64,000 nt of DNA from Prorocentrum cordatum (lineage: Eukaryota; Sar; Dinophyceae; Prorocentrales; Prorocentraceae), in NCBI GenBank assembly GCA_963575745.1, contig CAUYUJ010015273.1:279718-343717 (forward strand), given 5' to 3'. The position numbers were made by a program, and so were the translations under genes. Below the pieces are notes generated by a model, which saw only the letters and a program-made list of their open reading frames with translations, was not told where the DNA came from and ran no database searches. Positions 33,614 to 44,453 of this stretch are shown in pieces (position 1 is the stretch's first letter; every line of letters begins with the position of its first letter).

Positions 33614-34539
33614 ATGAAGGAGTTTCAGGGCTTCGGTAGAGCGCCCGAGAATCTGGCGAAGGGCAAGCGCGTCCGAGGGAAGTGGGTCGACGACGAGCGC
33701 TTCGACGAGGACGGCAAGGAGTCGGTCAGATCGCGTTTCGTTGCCATGCAGTTCGCCTGGGACGTGCGCGACGACACCTTCGCAGGCACTCCACCACTGG
33801 CAGCGTCAGGCGGGTGGTCTTCTTCGCTTCGAGCCTCTACTCCACGGGGGCCGTCTACGACGGCGCGATCGCGCTCTACGACGTGTCGGTGGTGGTCTTT
33901 CGCGTGTACATCGATGAGGACACCCACGTGGATCCACCTCGCGGAGAGGATCCAGAAGGCATCGTTTACCAGCTCAAGCGCACTCTCTACGGCACGAGAC
34001 GCGCACCGTTCCTGTTCCAGAACCTGATCATGGAGGTCATGGAGAAGGGCGGATGCACGCGCATAAAGGTGACGGTGCAGGTCTACTACCACAAGGAGAG
34101 GCTGCTGAAGGTGATCGTGCGCGGGGGTGACTTATTGGCTGGAGGAAGGAGAGAATCTCTGGACTGGCTCGACGAGTTGGTAAGGGGACAACCCAAGGTC
34201 AATGTGGTGCCGAGGGTAGGCAGCCCTCGGCAAGGAGGAGTCGAACCAGGGATCTTCCTCAAGCGAACGGTGGCGTGGTGCCCCGAAGGGTTCGGTACCC
34301 AGCACGATCGCAAGCACGTGGATATCTTGGTCAGCGCCATGTTCAACAAGAAGGTTGGTGGGAGCAGCGGCGCGAAGCGGGCGATCACCCCCCCCTCCAA
34401 GACCGTCAGGAAGGACTGCAGGGAGTCATCGGACAAGCTCCGCACGGAGTACGCGACCACCTACCGCAGCATGGCACCCATTGCTTTGTACGTGGCTCAT
34501 GACCGATTCGACATCCAGGACGCCGTGGATACCTCATGA
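33614..34539 (+). pseudogene. Reverse transcriptase of copia element
   Basis: Begins in one frame with GKWVDDERFDEDGKESVRSR and FAWDVRDDTFAGTPP, then shifts to a frame with IALYDVSVVVFRVYIDEDTHVDPPRGEDPEG and LKRTLYGTRRAPFLFQNLI, which are hallmark copia RT segments. The active-site motif C, normally a pair of aspartates after a small residue, reads RGGDLL at about 34120 and so has lost one catalytic aspartate. Continues to RNase H with a stop at 34537-34539. Confidence 0.8.
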
Positions 34540-35396
34540 GGGGCATGGTTGCACCCACCTGGCACCACTGGCTACTCCTACAGCGGCTGGCGAGCTACCT
34601 GGGGCACTGCCCGCAGCCCGAGCTCTTCTTCAAGTTCCAGGGGATGCCCAAGGTGATTGTGGCGGAAGTCGACAGCGACTGGGCGTCCGAGCCTGGTTGG
34701 AGGTCCGTGGGCGGGGGATTCTTGTTCATCGGCTCGCACCTGATCGACGGCTGGAGCGGCCAGCAGGGCAATCGCGCGCTGAGCAGCGCGGGTGCGGTTT
34801 TCAAAGGGATCGTGAACGGCTTGGCGAGAGGCATCTGGCTGAGGAACGTGATGCTGGATATGGGGTTCGAGATGACCCTGCAGGTGAACCCTGGCAGCTC
34901 GGGGGCCAAGGGCATCGCACCGCGCTGGGGAAGCGGAAGGGTGCGCCACCTGGCGACGAAATACCTCTGGGCGCAGGAGAAAGTCAGGGACGAGACGATC
35001 ACGATGGCAAAGATCCGCGCGGATACGAACAGGGCTGACATGCAGACCAAGCCGCCCGAGGGACCGAGATTTCTGGAGTTGCTGGCGATGCTTACACTTC
35101 GGACGCCGTCCTCAGGGCGCACGCAGGTGTTCGGAGTGATGTTGGCGGCGACAGTACTTGGTGGAATTCAAGGAATGGAGGTGGCCCCAGCGAGCCAGGC
35201 ACCGATAGTGATGAGCAGCCCGACCGCGATGGAGCTGGCCTGGGCGACGCCCATCGCGGTGATGTTCGGATCGGCGCTGGCGGTCACGTTCCTGTCCGCG
35301 TGGATTGGCTACCGCGTGTACACGGCCCCAATGCGGTTCCTGAACGCGGCTCTGGGAGCTGGTGAGAGATGGCGACGACCAGGTCGCTCAGGTTGA
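34536..35396 (+). pseudogene. RNase H and C-terminal extension of copia element
   Basis: AEVDSDWA at about 34663 is the first RNase H aspartate. The later acidic positions are replaced (SSAGAVFKG where SSxEAE is expected, NPGSSGAKG where a D is expected), so the nuclease is inactive. RVRHLATKYLWAQEKVRD and TNRADMQTKPPEGP are typical of the copia end. After about 35120 there is an extension with two hydrophobic segments, VFGVMLAATVLGGI and AVMFGSALAVTFLSAWIGY, which look membrane-spanning and are unusual for a copia polyprotein. Confidence 0.75.
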
Positions 35397-35592
35397 GGCC
35401 CCACCTGGAGAGGAGCACCTGGCGATCGTGGAGAGCGGCATCAGCAGACGCACGCAGACGACCCCGATCAAGCACTACTGGACATGGAGTGCGACGGAAA
35501 TGCGCGAGGAATGCCTGCGCTTGTGCATCTATCGAGGACAGCTCAAGTCGCAGATGATTGAGGACCTGCTGAAAGGAGCAGGCCGTGGGTGA
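35362..35592 (+). pseudogene. Possible SAP-like C-terminal module of copia element
   Basis: A frame overlapping the previous one reads through an acidic linker to WSATEMREECLRLCIYRGQL followed by a second short helix, ending GRG. The pattern of two short helices with a Gly-Lys-type turn resembles a SAP DNA-binding motif, but the turn glycine is not clearly present and the match is weak. Probably the end of the original polyprotein after a frameshift at about 35370. Confidence 0.35.
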
Positions 35593-35817
35593 ACCCTGCT
35601 TGTGGTGCAGCAGCACCGCAGGACATATGCTCGGCGCGCCGTGCTGGAGCGCGCGTCGCCTTGTTTGAAAAGGACCGTCCCCGCCAGTAGCTCGAGGGCG
35701 TGAGGAGATGCAGCCCAGCGTTGAGGCGCTGGCCCGCAGATGATGAACTAGATAGGCCCGCGGGCACAGGTCTCAGGGCGGTTTCTGTTCTGTAAGGTGG
35801 GCCCCAGGCCAGGCCCA

Positions 35818-35832
35818 GGGCCCGAGGAGGAG
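35818..35832 (+). promoter_or_regulatory. Polypurine tract of copia element
   Basis: GGGCCCGAGGAGGAG lies immediately before the 3' LTR. The last nine bases are all purine, as needed to prime plus-strand DNA. Confidence 0.55.
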
Positions 35833-36057
35833 TGCAGCGCAGATGCACTCCTTCACTGATCCGTATGCCGTATGCTACGAGTACTTTTCTAGGAAAGCGA
35901 CTCGGGAGTTGTTACTCGGTTTCACGCGAGTTTATGTTTGATCGTTTGATGCATCCGCAACCGTTCTGGCTCGAGCGACCTGAGGTGACAAGATCATTGA
36001 AGATGTAGGCCCCGTGGGGCCCAGTTCGATCTCGGCACGCTGGCGCGATTCCGCGGA
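35833..36057 (+). repeat. 3' LTR of copia element
   Basis: TGCAGCGCAGATGC to ATTCCGCGGA, paired with 29983-30192. It has 15 extra bases near 35920 (TCACGCGAGTTTATG region) and many point differences, so the element inserted long ago. Confidence 0.85.
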
Positions 36058-37380
36058 GAACCACCGCCCAATTTCGATCATTTCCTTGATGTGCGTGCTC
36101 TTCGCGACTACTGCACAGCCGACTTGAACGCAGTCTCGAACGACACCAATTTCGAGGGGAGGCAGGGTCTCGCAGAGAGCACAGCTCAGACGACCATTTA
36201 TTTGCGCTGGTCATGATCCAATGGGAATGGGAATGGCAGTTTCCTGCATGGACAACAACGCTGGCTTGTCAAACGGCCCGGCACAGTGTCGCGCAATTCT
36301 TCGTGGCAGGCCATGGCGTTGCAAGGCGTGCCGAAGGGCTGCGTCGATCTAATCTCGGGTATGTACTGCGGCCAGACAGCATCTGTACAAACTGACGTTG
36401 GAGCAAGGTGTTCAATATTGAACGTGGGACAAAGCAGGGTGGCCCACGCATTTCATTATTCTTCAACTGCTGATCTGGGGAGATTTTCAAAGCATGCCGG
36501 GCGACGCGGAAGAACGGACATATGGGCTACTATTTGGTTCTGTCGACAAAGCGCGTCTGATTTATCTGATATTCGCAGGCAACGACCTTCTGATTAGGAC
36601 GTCGCTCGCGCAGGTCAGCCGGGCGCTGGGGGGCATTGCGGACGTTGCCGGGCGCGGGGTTTTGAGCTACGCCCTCAGATGACGAAGCTATTGCATATTA
36701 TTGAAGCGCGACGGCCAAGAAAGTCTCTGGATCCGGAGTACACTATTGTGAACGCCTTCGCTATTGAGATCCCACCGCCCAGTGGCAGCCAGCAGTATTT
36801 CGGACAACATTTTACATGTGACCAACATGCTTATGTAGACATCGACGCGCGCATCAAAGCAGCGTGGAAACAAGTTCTGGTCATTCAAAGCAGAATTAAT
36901 ATCTCGATGGTGTGTGCTGCGCGACAAATTCCGGCTGTTCAATGGCACCGTGGTTCCTACGATGTTGCGCGGGTCTGCAACGTGGACAATAATCATCCCA
37001 GTGGAGATCCACGCACGTACAAACCAGCGGCAGATGATACGAATCAGTATGAGGTCGCCACGAAAACAAATCGTCAATGTTCACGACGACAGCACTGGAT
37101 CGAACAAGAACGCTGACAAAAACAACGTTTCGGAGCCTTGGGTAGGCTGGGTTCAACGCGCTATTCACATTTCCGAGCGGGTATTCGCCAGTTGTGGCTA
37201 TGAGGACAGGGTCGCTCTGCAACAAAAGTGGAAGTTGGAATGGACACAGAGAGTCTAGACAGGCAGTCCGCATAAGTGGACATCTAAAGCTTTCTTCTGG
37301 GATCCGGAAATCAGTGATATTGCGACGCGACGCCCGCACGGTCTTCAACGGCGATGGACTGAAAAGATGTCCTTGTGAGG
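36058..37380 (+). mobile_element. LINE retrotransposon 2, 3' part
   Basis: Continuation of the split LINE. GAACC at 36058-36062 is the right target duplication. NHRPISIISLMCVLF, then in shifted frames SRLLHSRLERSLERHQ and DDHLFALVMIQ, lead into ALQGVPKGCVDLISGMY at about 36312, KQGGP at about 36432 and LIYLIFAGNDLL at about 36560, where FADD has become FAGN. MLRDKFRLFNGTVVPTMLRG at 36914 and WDPEISDIATRRP at about 37298 complete the C-terminal region. Several frameshifts and loss of the catalytic Asp pair make it dead. Confidence 0.8.
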
Positions 37381-37640
37381 GGCTACGTCCCCCGCCGCCG
37401 TCCCACGCAGTAGGCGCTCCCCGCATGCGCGTTGATCGGTGCCGGCGCCCGTCCGTCCCGTCCGTCCCTGTTCCTCCTCATCCTCCCTCCCTGTCCCTTC
37501 TCCCGCTGTACATACCCATTATTCCTCTTATTTTTTGGGGGGGGGGGTCCTGCGCCTCCTCCTCCTCGCCCCTCGGCGACCAGGGCCTGCTCCTCAGCGC
37601 CAGTGCGTGGCACACATCGCTTCGATCGCGCCCAAGGGCC
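37381..37640. other. Intergenic, no gene recognised
   Basis: G+C-rich, with an 11-base G run at about 37539-37549. Confidence 0.4.
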
Positions 37641-37995
37641 AAGGGCGACACCGACGACAACAACGACGACGAACACCGACAACGACGACGACAACGACCG
37701 ACGGCCGACGACCGTCGCCCGACGACCGTCGACGCCCGTCGCTCGACGAACGTCGACGACCGATGACGACGACGACGACGGCGACGACGCCCGACGACCG
37801 ACGACCGACGCCCGACGACCGTCGACCCCTCACGACCGACGACCGTCGACGACGACCGCCGACGCCCGACGCCCGACGCCGACGACGACGACGATGACAA
37901 CGACAACGACGACGACGACCGATGGCCGACGACCGTCGACGCCCGACGGCCGACCGTCGACGCCAGACGACCGACGACCGTCGATGCTCGACGAC

Positions 37996-38050
<55 letters not shown>

Positions 38051-38265
38051 CGACGGCCAACGACCGTCGATGCCAGACGACCGACGACCGTCGATGCGCG
38101 ACGACCGACGACGACGACGATGACGACGACGACGACGACCGATGGCCGACGACCGTCGACGCCCAACGGCCGACGACGACGACGACGGCTGACGGCGACG
38201 ACGACGACGACGGCCGACGGCCAACGCCCGACGGCCGACGGCCGACGGCCGACGACCACGACTGA
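37641..38265. repeat. GACGACCGTCGACGCC minisatellite / (GAC)n
   Basis: Degenerate repeats of GACGACCGACGACCGTCGA with embedded pure (GAC)n at about 38000-38050. The internal GACCGTCGAC makes it self-complementary in many places. Confidence 0.9.
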
Positions 38266-38938
38266 ATTCGCTTGGCCTCTTCTTGCCCGGATCCTGTCCC
38301 GCCCGAGCACCGAGCGCCAGGCTCTGTACGCGTGGCACTTCCCCAGGGCGGGCCGCGTGCTCGAGGGCGCCGCAGGCTGGTGGCGGGGGGCGCGGGCGGG
38401 GGCTGCGAAGCGCGATGGCGGTGCGACGGTGTTTCCTCCTCCTCCTCCTCCTTCTCCTCCTTCTCCTCCTCCTCCTCCTCCCCCTTCCCCTCCTCCTCCT
38501 GCTCGTCCTCCTCCTTCTCCTTCTCCTCCTCCTCCTCTTCCTCCTCCTCCTCCTCCTCCGCCTCCTCCTGACAGCCGAATCATCTGACGTGGCATCGACA
38601 CATGCGGAGCTGCCTCGACGGTGGTAGCGGCCCGGCGGGCACGGCCAAGGCTGGCGGAGTGAGGGCCTGGAGCGAAGCAGGTGCCTCGGGTGTCACGGCG
38701 CACGCCGGGGCACACGAAAGCGTCTCGGCCAAGAGCGGCCTTCGCGAAGCGGCTCTGTCTCTCCAGATGAGCCGGCGAGGTCAATGACGATGGCTGCGAT
38801 GGCGAGTAAAGTGATGGCGAATGCGATTGACGAGGCCAGGCAGGATCTGTTACGATTGTTGAGGTGCTTCCAGTAGGCAGTGTTTTTCCCCTGGGATGCG
38901 ACGGACGCTTGGCATTTGTAGAAGTGTGTCAGGTGTGC

Positions 38939-38939
<1 letters not shown>
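38266..38939. other. Intergenic with (CTC)n
   Basis: (CTC)n at about 38431-38572. The flanks show no gene. Confidence 0.55.
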
Positions 38940-38981
<42 letters not shown>

Positions 38982-39012
38982 TTTATGTGTGTGTGTGTGT
39001 TTGTTTATGTGT
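38940..39012. repeat. (GT)n microsatellite
   Basis: GT dinucleotides with TTTATGT interruptions. Confidence 0.95.
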
Positions 39013-39339
39013 GCTAAATCTGACTCGCGACGTCGAATGTGCCACAGTCGGACCCTTTTGCTGGTGTGGGCTGCTCGTCGCACAACCGTTAATCGGGGCC
39101 CCAGTTTTTCCAAAGGGAGAGTGGTTTTTATCTGCTTATCTCCTGATGGAGCCATGTGTTTCCTCCCACGGCACTGCTGGTAATGGTTGTTGCGGAAACA
39201 AGTCCCGGTGGCGTGTGGAGGCCCGATTGAAATGCCAACCAGTCCCCAGACCTCGATGCTCGGTCCTCGATCCCAAAGATCCGATGTATCGTTTTTCCCA
39301 TACGGGATTCCCCAGAAATCCCCACCCTTTCCCCAGCGC
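39013..39339. other. Intergenic, no gene recognised
   Basis: Non-repetitive, about 330 bases, no coding signal seen. Confidence 0.4.
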
Positions 39340-39745
39340 CGGTTTTCTTCCAGAGTCGCTTTTTGACGGCCCAGGGGCCCAGCGAGGGCCCCAGAGGCCG
39401 GAACCCGCGAAAGCATTGGCGCGCTCTTTTTCTGAATATGCTGGAGGTTCGGGTTTTTCATCCCGACTCGCGTTTTGACGGCCCCGGGGCTTGGCGAGGG
39501 CCCCACCGGCCGAAAACACTGAAACATCGGCGAGTTGTTTCTTTCAGTATGCTGAAAGCTTGGGCTTTTCATCCCGAGTTGTGTCTTGACAGCCCAAGGG
39601 GTCTGGCAAGGGCCCCAAGAGGCCGAAAACGGACAAAAAATGGCGCGTTGTTTTCAATGCGCTGGAGGTCTAGGTTTTTCACCCCGCGTCGAGTTTCGAC
39701 TGCCCCGAGGCCCGGCGAGGGCCCCCCGAAGCCGAAAACGGCGAA
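39340..39745. repeat. Tandem repeat of about 105 bp
   Basis: Four diverged units, each with a TTTTCATCCCG or TTTTCACCCCG block (about 39463, 39567 and 39677), then TTTTGACGGCCC, GGCGAGGGCCCC and GGCCGAAAAC. Single copies of the same unit are scattered elsewhere in the window. Confidence 0.7.
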
Positions 39746-40474
39746 GGTCTGGTTGACAAGAAGCAGCACAATATCGTTGGAGGGTTGAGATCCTGGGTCC
39801 TGGATCCTTGACTCTACCATTTCGGAACATCTCCCTATCCCTATCCTTATGATCTGCATTCGCCCCATCTCGATGCCAATCAATCTCTCCAGGACCCCCT
39901 CAGCTTCTGAGGGCGCACCCCTGGGATTGTCACCGCCTTTGGGAACGCCGATCCTAGAAACCTCGTCAAAAATGAACAGAAGACTTCTTAATTCGGTGAT
40001 TGTGGGGTCAGCACTATTCCAATGCTGACGGATGCCTGTTGACTCGGCCGCGGTGTTGTCAAAGAACCGACCCCACCCTCTCAGCATTGGAGAACGCGCT
40101 TTCCGACAAGTGCCCAAAATTATCGTGCTCCAGGATTTCAATTTCCACTTCTGGATATCTTTGACGAGGCTTGGGCACATTCCTGCGGGGCGCGAGCCGC
40201 CAGCTGAGGCCAAGCCGGGCGCGCGTGAGGGCCGCGCGCGCGGGGCGCCCGGCGCCGAGGCGGCCGCCGCCGGGGCGGCAGCGGGCGCGCGCTCGCGGGG
40301 GTCCCGTGGCCGCGCGGGCGCCCACAGGCGAGACGGCAGGCGGTGGGCGGGTCTGGGGTTGGAGCCGTCTGGGGGTGGGAGGTGGCCCAGCACTGGCCCT
40401 GGCCAGCGAGAATGGCGGGCAGGTTCGAGGGTCTGGCTTCGAGAAGCTTTTTTTTTGTTGGTGGAAGAACATAG
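39746..40474. other. Low-repeat segment, unassigned
   Basis: 39775-40165 is compositionally milder than its surroundings. On the minus strand it reads through a stretch including IFDEVSRIGVPKGGD and VLERLIGIEMGRMQIIRIG, which I cannot assign. 40170-40330 is extremely GC-rich (GCGCGCG clusters). No gene is called. Confidence 0.3.
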
Positions 40475-41199
40475 CTATACGACCACCCTGTGGGTGATAA
40501 GGAGGTTTGGGGGGGAGGGGGCCAGCAAGGGGCAACAGTGGTGATTGTTGTTCTGACGATGCCAGTGGAGATCGTTGCGTCGCCACTATCGATCCCACTA
40601 TCGATCTCGCTATCGACCTCACTATCGATCTCGCTTTCGATCTCACTATTCATCTCACTATCGATTCCATTATCGATCTCGCTATCGACCCCACTCGATC
40701 GATCTCACTATCGATCTCAGTATCGATCTCACTATCGATATCACGATCGATCTCATTATAGATCTCACTATCGATCTCTCACTCCAGATCTCACTATCGA
40801 TCTCACAATCGGTCTAATTATCGATATCACTATCGATCTCATTATCGATCTCTGTGTCGATCTCACCACGGGACACCACGGGACAACGACGGGACACCGG
40901 CGGGACACCGGCGGGACACCGCGCGCCACCTGTTGCCGCGCGGAGAACCTTTTGGTCCGGCCGCGGCCCAGCCACCACGGGACACCGGCGGGACATCAGC
41001 GGGACACCATCGGGACACCGGCGGAACACCGCGCGGCCCCGAACGCCGGGTCGCCAAACATTTGGTCCGGCCGCGCTTCAGCTACAGGAGACTTTCCTCT
41101 CGCCCACCCACGCAGCTTCGCCTCGCCCGCACGCACGGCACGCACGAACACGAAACCGAATCCGATTTCCCTGCAGGGGGGCTCTCCGTTCCACTTCGA
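40475..41199 (+). repeat. Composite palindromic unit, copy 1 (forward)
   Basis: Starts with terminal block CTATACGACCACC...GGGTGATAAGGAGG and a G run. Then an ATCTCACTATCG 12-base repeat (about 40588-40865), a GGGACACCGGC repeat (40867-41050) and a 139-base conserved block from 41061 that ends TTCCACTTCGA. Joins copy 2 head-to-head. Confidence 0.8.
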
Positions 41200-41340
41200 T
41201 CGAAGTGGAACGGAGAGCCCCCCTACCGGGAAATCGGTTTCGGTTTCGTGTTCGTGCGTGCCGTGGGTGCGGGCGAGGCGAAGCTGCGTGGGCGGGCGAG
41301 AAATATGTCTCCTGTAGCTGAGGCGCGGCCGGACCAAAAG
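41061..41340. repeat. 280-bp palindrome (junction of copies 1 and 2)
   Basis: The conserved block runs outward in both directions from an axis between 41199 and 41200. The central 48 bases (41176-41223) are perfectly self-complementary, and the match continues with few differences to about 41061 and 41340 (TTTGGTCCGGCCGCGC at one end, GCGCGGCCGGACCAAA at the other). Confidence 0.9.
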
Positions 41341-41463
41341 TCTCCCTTTTGGCAACCGGTGCCCCGCGGTGTCCCGCCGGTGTCCCGCTCGGGGGCCGGT
41401 GGCGCGCGGTGTCCCGCCAGTGTCCCCCTGGTGTCCCGTCAGTGTCCCGATGATGATGATGAC

Positions 41464-41523
<60 letters not shown>

Positions 41524-42022
41524 GAGGAGGAGGAGGGGGAGGATCATGTTGGTGATGTTGACGATGATGATGATGATGGTGATCGTGGTGATGATGATGA
41601 AGTCCCGATGAAGGTGATGTTGACGATGTTGATGATGATGGTGATGGTGGTGATGATGAAGGTGCCCCGATGTTGATGATGATGTTGATGATGACGATGT
41701 TGCTGATGAAGATGATGATGGTGCCCCGATGATGGTGTTGATGATCATGATGATGCTGATGATGATCATATGATTGATGATGGTGGTGATGATGATGATG
41801 GTGTCCGGATGATGGTGATGATAATGAGTCTGATGATGTTGTTGATGACGATGATGATGATACTGATGATGATGATGACGATGATGGTGTCCTGCTGATG
41901 ATGATGTTGATGATGAGGATAATGATGAGGTGATGATGATGATTTTGAAGATGGTGGCCCAATGATGGTGCTGATGATGCTGATGTTGATGTTGATGTTG
42001 ATGTTGATTTTGATGTTGATGT

Positions 42023-42054
<32 letters not shown>

Positions 42055-42148
42055 GTGTCCCGGCGATGTCGATGATGATGGTGATGATGGTGATGGTGTC
42101 GATGATGATGGTGTTCCGATAATGATGATGTTGATGATGATGTTGCTA

Positions 42149-42184
<36 letters not shown>

Positions 42185-42373
42185 GTGTCCCGATGATGAT
42201 GGTGATGATGTTGATGATATTGATGATGTTGATGGCGTTGCTCATGATCATGATGAAAAGGTGATGATGGTGGTGTTCCGATGGTGATGGTGATGGTGTG
42301 CCGATGATGATGATGATGATGATGATGATGACGATGTTGAGGATGATGATAATGGTGACGACGATGGTGTCCC

Positions 42374-42414
<41 letters not shown>

Positions 42415-42415
42415 C

Positions 42416-42454
<39 letters not shown>

Positions 42455-42907
42455 GAAGATGATGATGGTGATGATGATGGTGATGATGATTCTGATGATG
42501 ATGATAGTGATGATGATGGTGTTGATGATGAGGGTGATGAGGTGGTGCTGATGATGGTGTCCCGATGATGCTGATGATGATAATGATGATCATGATGCTG
42601 ATGACGTTGATGACGATGATGTTGATGATGATGACGTTGCTTGTGGTTTCGATTGATAGTTATACCGATTGTGAGATCGATTGTGAGATCGATAGTGAGA
42701 TCGATTGTGAGATCGAAAGTCAGATCGATTGTCAGATCGATCGAAACAAATATATCGAGTAAGATCGATTGGGAGATCGATCGAGTGAGATCGATCGAGC
42801 GAGACCGATAGTGAGATCGATCGTGAGATCGATAGTAAGACCGATCGAGTGAGACGTTGGTTCCTCCCCCCCCGAACCGCCTTATCACCCGAAAGGTGGT
42901 CGTATAG
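41200..42907 (-). repeat. Composite palindromic unit, copy 2 (reverse)
   Basis: Reverse-orientation unit: conserved block, GGTGTCCCG repeats, a long (GAT)n array with periodic GGTGTCCCGATGATG interruptions (about 41450-42650), GAGATCGATAGT-type 12-base repeats (42660-42850), and the terminal block ending GGTGGTCGTATAG at 42907. Its end is the inverse of the start of copy 1, so 40475-42907 is one giant inverted structure. Confidence 0.8.
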
Positions 42908-42944
42908 GTATAAATATATGTGTGTGTATATATATATATATATA

Positions 42945-43292
42945 TGAGAGGTGAGGGGGTGAGATCGAAGTGTAACGGAGAGCCCCCCTACCAGGAAATC
43001 GTTTTCGGTTTCGTGTTCGTGCGTGCCGTGCGTGCGGGCGAGGTGAAGCTGCGTGGGCGGGCGAGAGAAAGTCTCCTGTGGCTGAGGCGCGGCCGGACCA
43101 AATGTCTCCCTTCCGGGCGGCCAGGGGCCCGCGGTGTCCCGCCGGTGTCCCGCTGGTGTCCCGTGTGGCTGAGGCGCGGCCGGACCAAATGACTCCCTTC
43201 TGGGCGGCCGGGGGCCCGCTGTCTCCCGCCCGTGTCCCGTCGGTGCCCCGTCGGTGTCCCGATGATGATGATGTTGATGATGATGATGGTGC

Positions 43293-43329
<37 letters not shown>

Positions 43330-43890
43330 ATGAGTGTGTTGATGGTGTCCCGATGATGCTGATGATGGTGATGCGGATCGATTGTGAGATCGATAGTGAG
43401 GTCGAATGTGAGATCGATAGTGAGATCGATAGTGATATCGGTTGTGAGATCGCACGTGGAACCGAATGTCAGATCGATTGTGAGATCGGTTGTGATATCG
43501 ATAGTGAGATCGATAGTGGTATCGGTAGTGAGATCGATTGTGAGACAGAATGGGAGATCGTTTGTGATATCGATAATGAGATCGATAGTGAGACCGAATG
43601 TGAGATCGATAATGAGATCGATAGTGAGTTTGATCGTGAGATCGATAGTCATATCGAGTGCGAGATTGCTTGTAATATCGATTGTGAGATCAATAGCGAG
43701 ACCGAATGTGAGATCGATTGTGGGATCGATTGTGAGATTGATTGTGAGATCGATAGTCAGATCGATTGTGAGATCCATCAATTGACATCGATTGTGAGAT
43801 CGGTAGTGAGTTCGATCGTGAGATCAATCGAGTGCGACGTTGGTCCCTCCCCCCCCTCACATCTTTATCACCCGAAAGGTGGTCTATGCG
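42945..43890 (-). repeat. Composite palindromic unit, copy 3 (reverse)
   Basis: After (TA)n: GAGAGGTGAGGGGGTGAG, conserved block (42962-43110), GGTGTCCCG repeats, a short (GAT)n, GAGATCGATAGTGA repeats (43375-43835), then CCCGAAAGGTGGTC and (TA)n. Same module order as copy 2, but with a much shorter triplet core. Confidence 0.75.
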
Positions 43891-43959
43891 GTATATATAT
43901 ATATGTATATGTGTATATATATATGTATGTATGTATATATATATATATATATATATCGG

Positions 43960-44453
43960 CGGTTGGTGGGTGAGACCGCAGTGAAACGGAAACCCCCCGC
44001 CGGGAAATCGGTTTCGGTTTCGTGTTCGTGTCGTGCGTGCGGGCGAGGCGAAGCTGCGCGCGATCCTCCTGTAGCTAAGCCGAAGTAGGAGCGAAAGTCC
44101 GTTTCCCGTCCGCCGGTGGCCGGGAGGTGTCTCAGTTGGGCCGGGCGGTGTCCCGGGTGTCCCGGGTATCCCGGGCGTCCTGGCGCTAACGCATGTCGCT
44201 GATTTCGTAATGTATTTTTGTTCGGCACCTACGGCGGGCTTTCTTATCCAATCCAGCTTATCTCATCCAATCCATCTTCTCCAATCCAATCCATCTTACC
44301 ATATCCAACCCATCTTGTCCCATCTTATCTTACCCAAACCAATCCAATCCACCCAACCCACTCCATCAATTCATTTGTTTCTGCGCCTGCGGTCGGCCAG
44401 TCCAGTCCATCTTATCTTATCCTATCCACTTTTTCCAATCCAACCCATCTTAC
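43960..44453. repeat. Variant conserved block plus TCCAATCCATCT tandem repeat
   Basis: GAGACCGCAGTGAAACGG...GGTTTCGGTTTCGTGTTCGTG is a diverged relative of the conserved block, followed by GCCGGGCGGTGTCCCGGG repeats. From about 44240, degenerate TTATCCAATCC repeats run to the terminal block of copy 4. A second variant block is at 46050-46270. Confidence 0.6.

Larger units (their letters stand above)
29983..36057 (+). mobile_element. Ty1/copia LTR retrotransposon (6.1 kb), decayed
   Basis: A complete-length element with 210/225-base LTRs, primer binding site, gag, protease remnant, integrase, reverse transcriptase, RNase H and polypurine tract. The order integrase-RT-RNase H defines copia against gypsy. 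Coding is spread over several frames with stops and catalytic residues are lost, so it cannot move by itself. It sits inside the reverse transcriptase of LINE 2, which gives a relative age: the LINE was there first. Confidence 0.9.

Noticed and set aside
39746-40160. Minus-strand protein fragment with DEVSRIGVPKGGD
   Set aside because: Moderate composition but no recognisable family and the frame continues into repeat DNA; left unassigned.
40996-42888. 630-codon minus-strand frame rich in His, Ile and Ser
   Set aside because: It is the translation of the (GAT)n array and palindromic modules; open only because the triplet repeat lacks stops.
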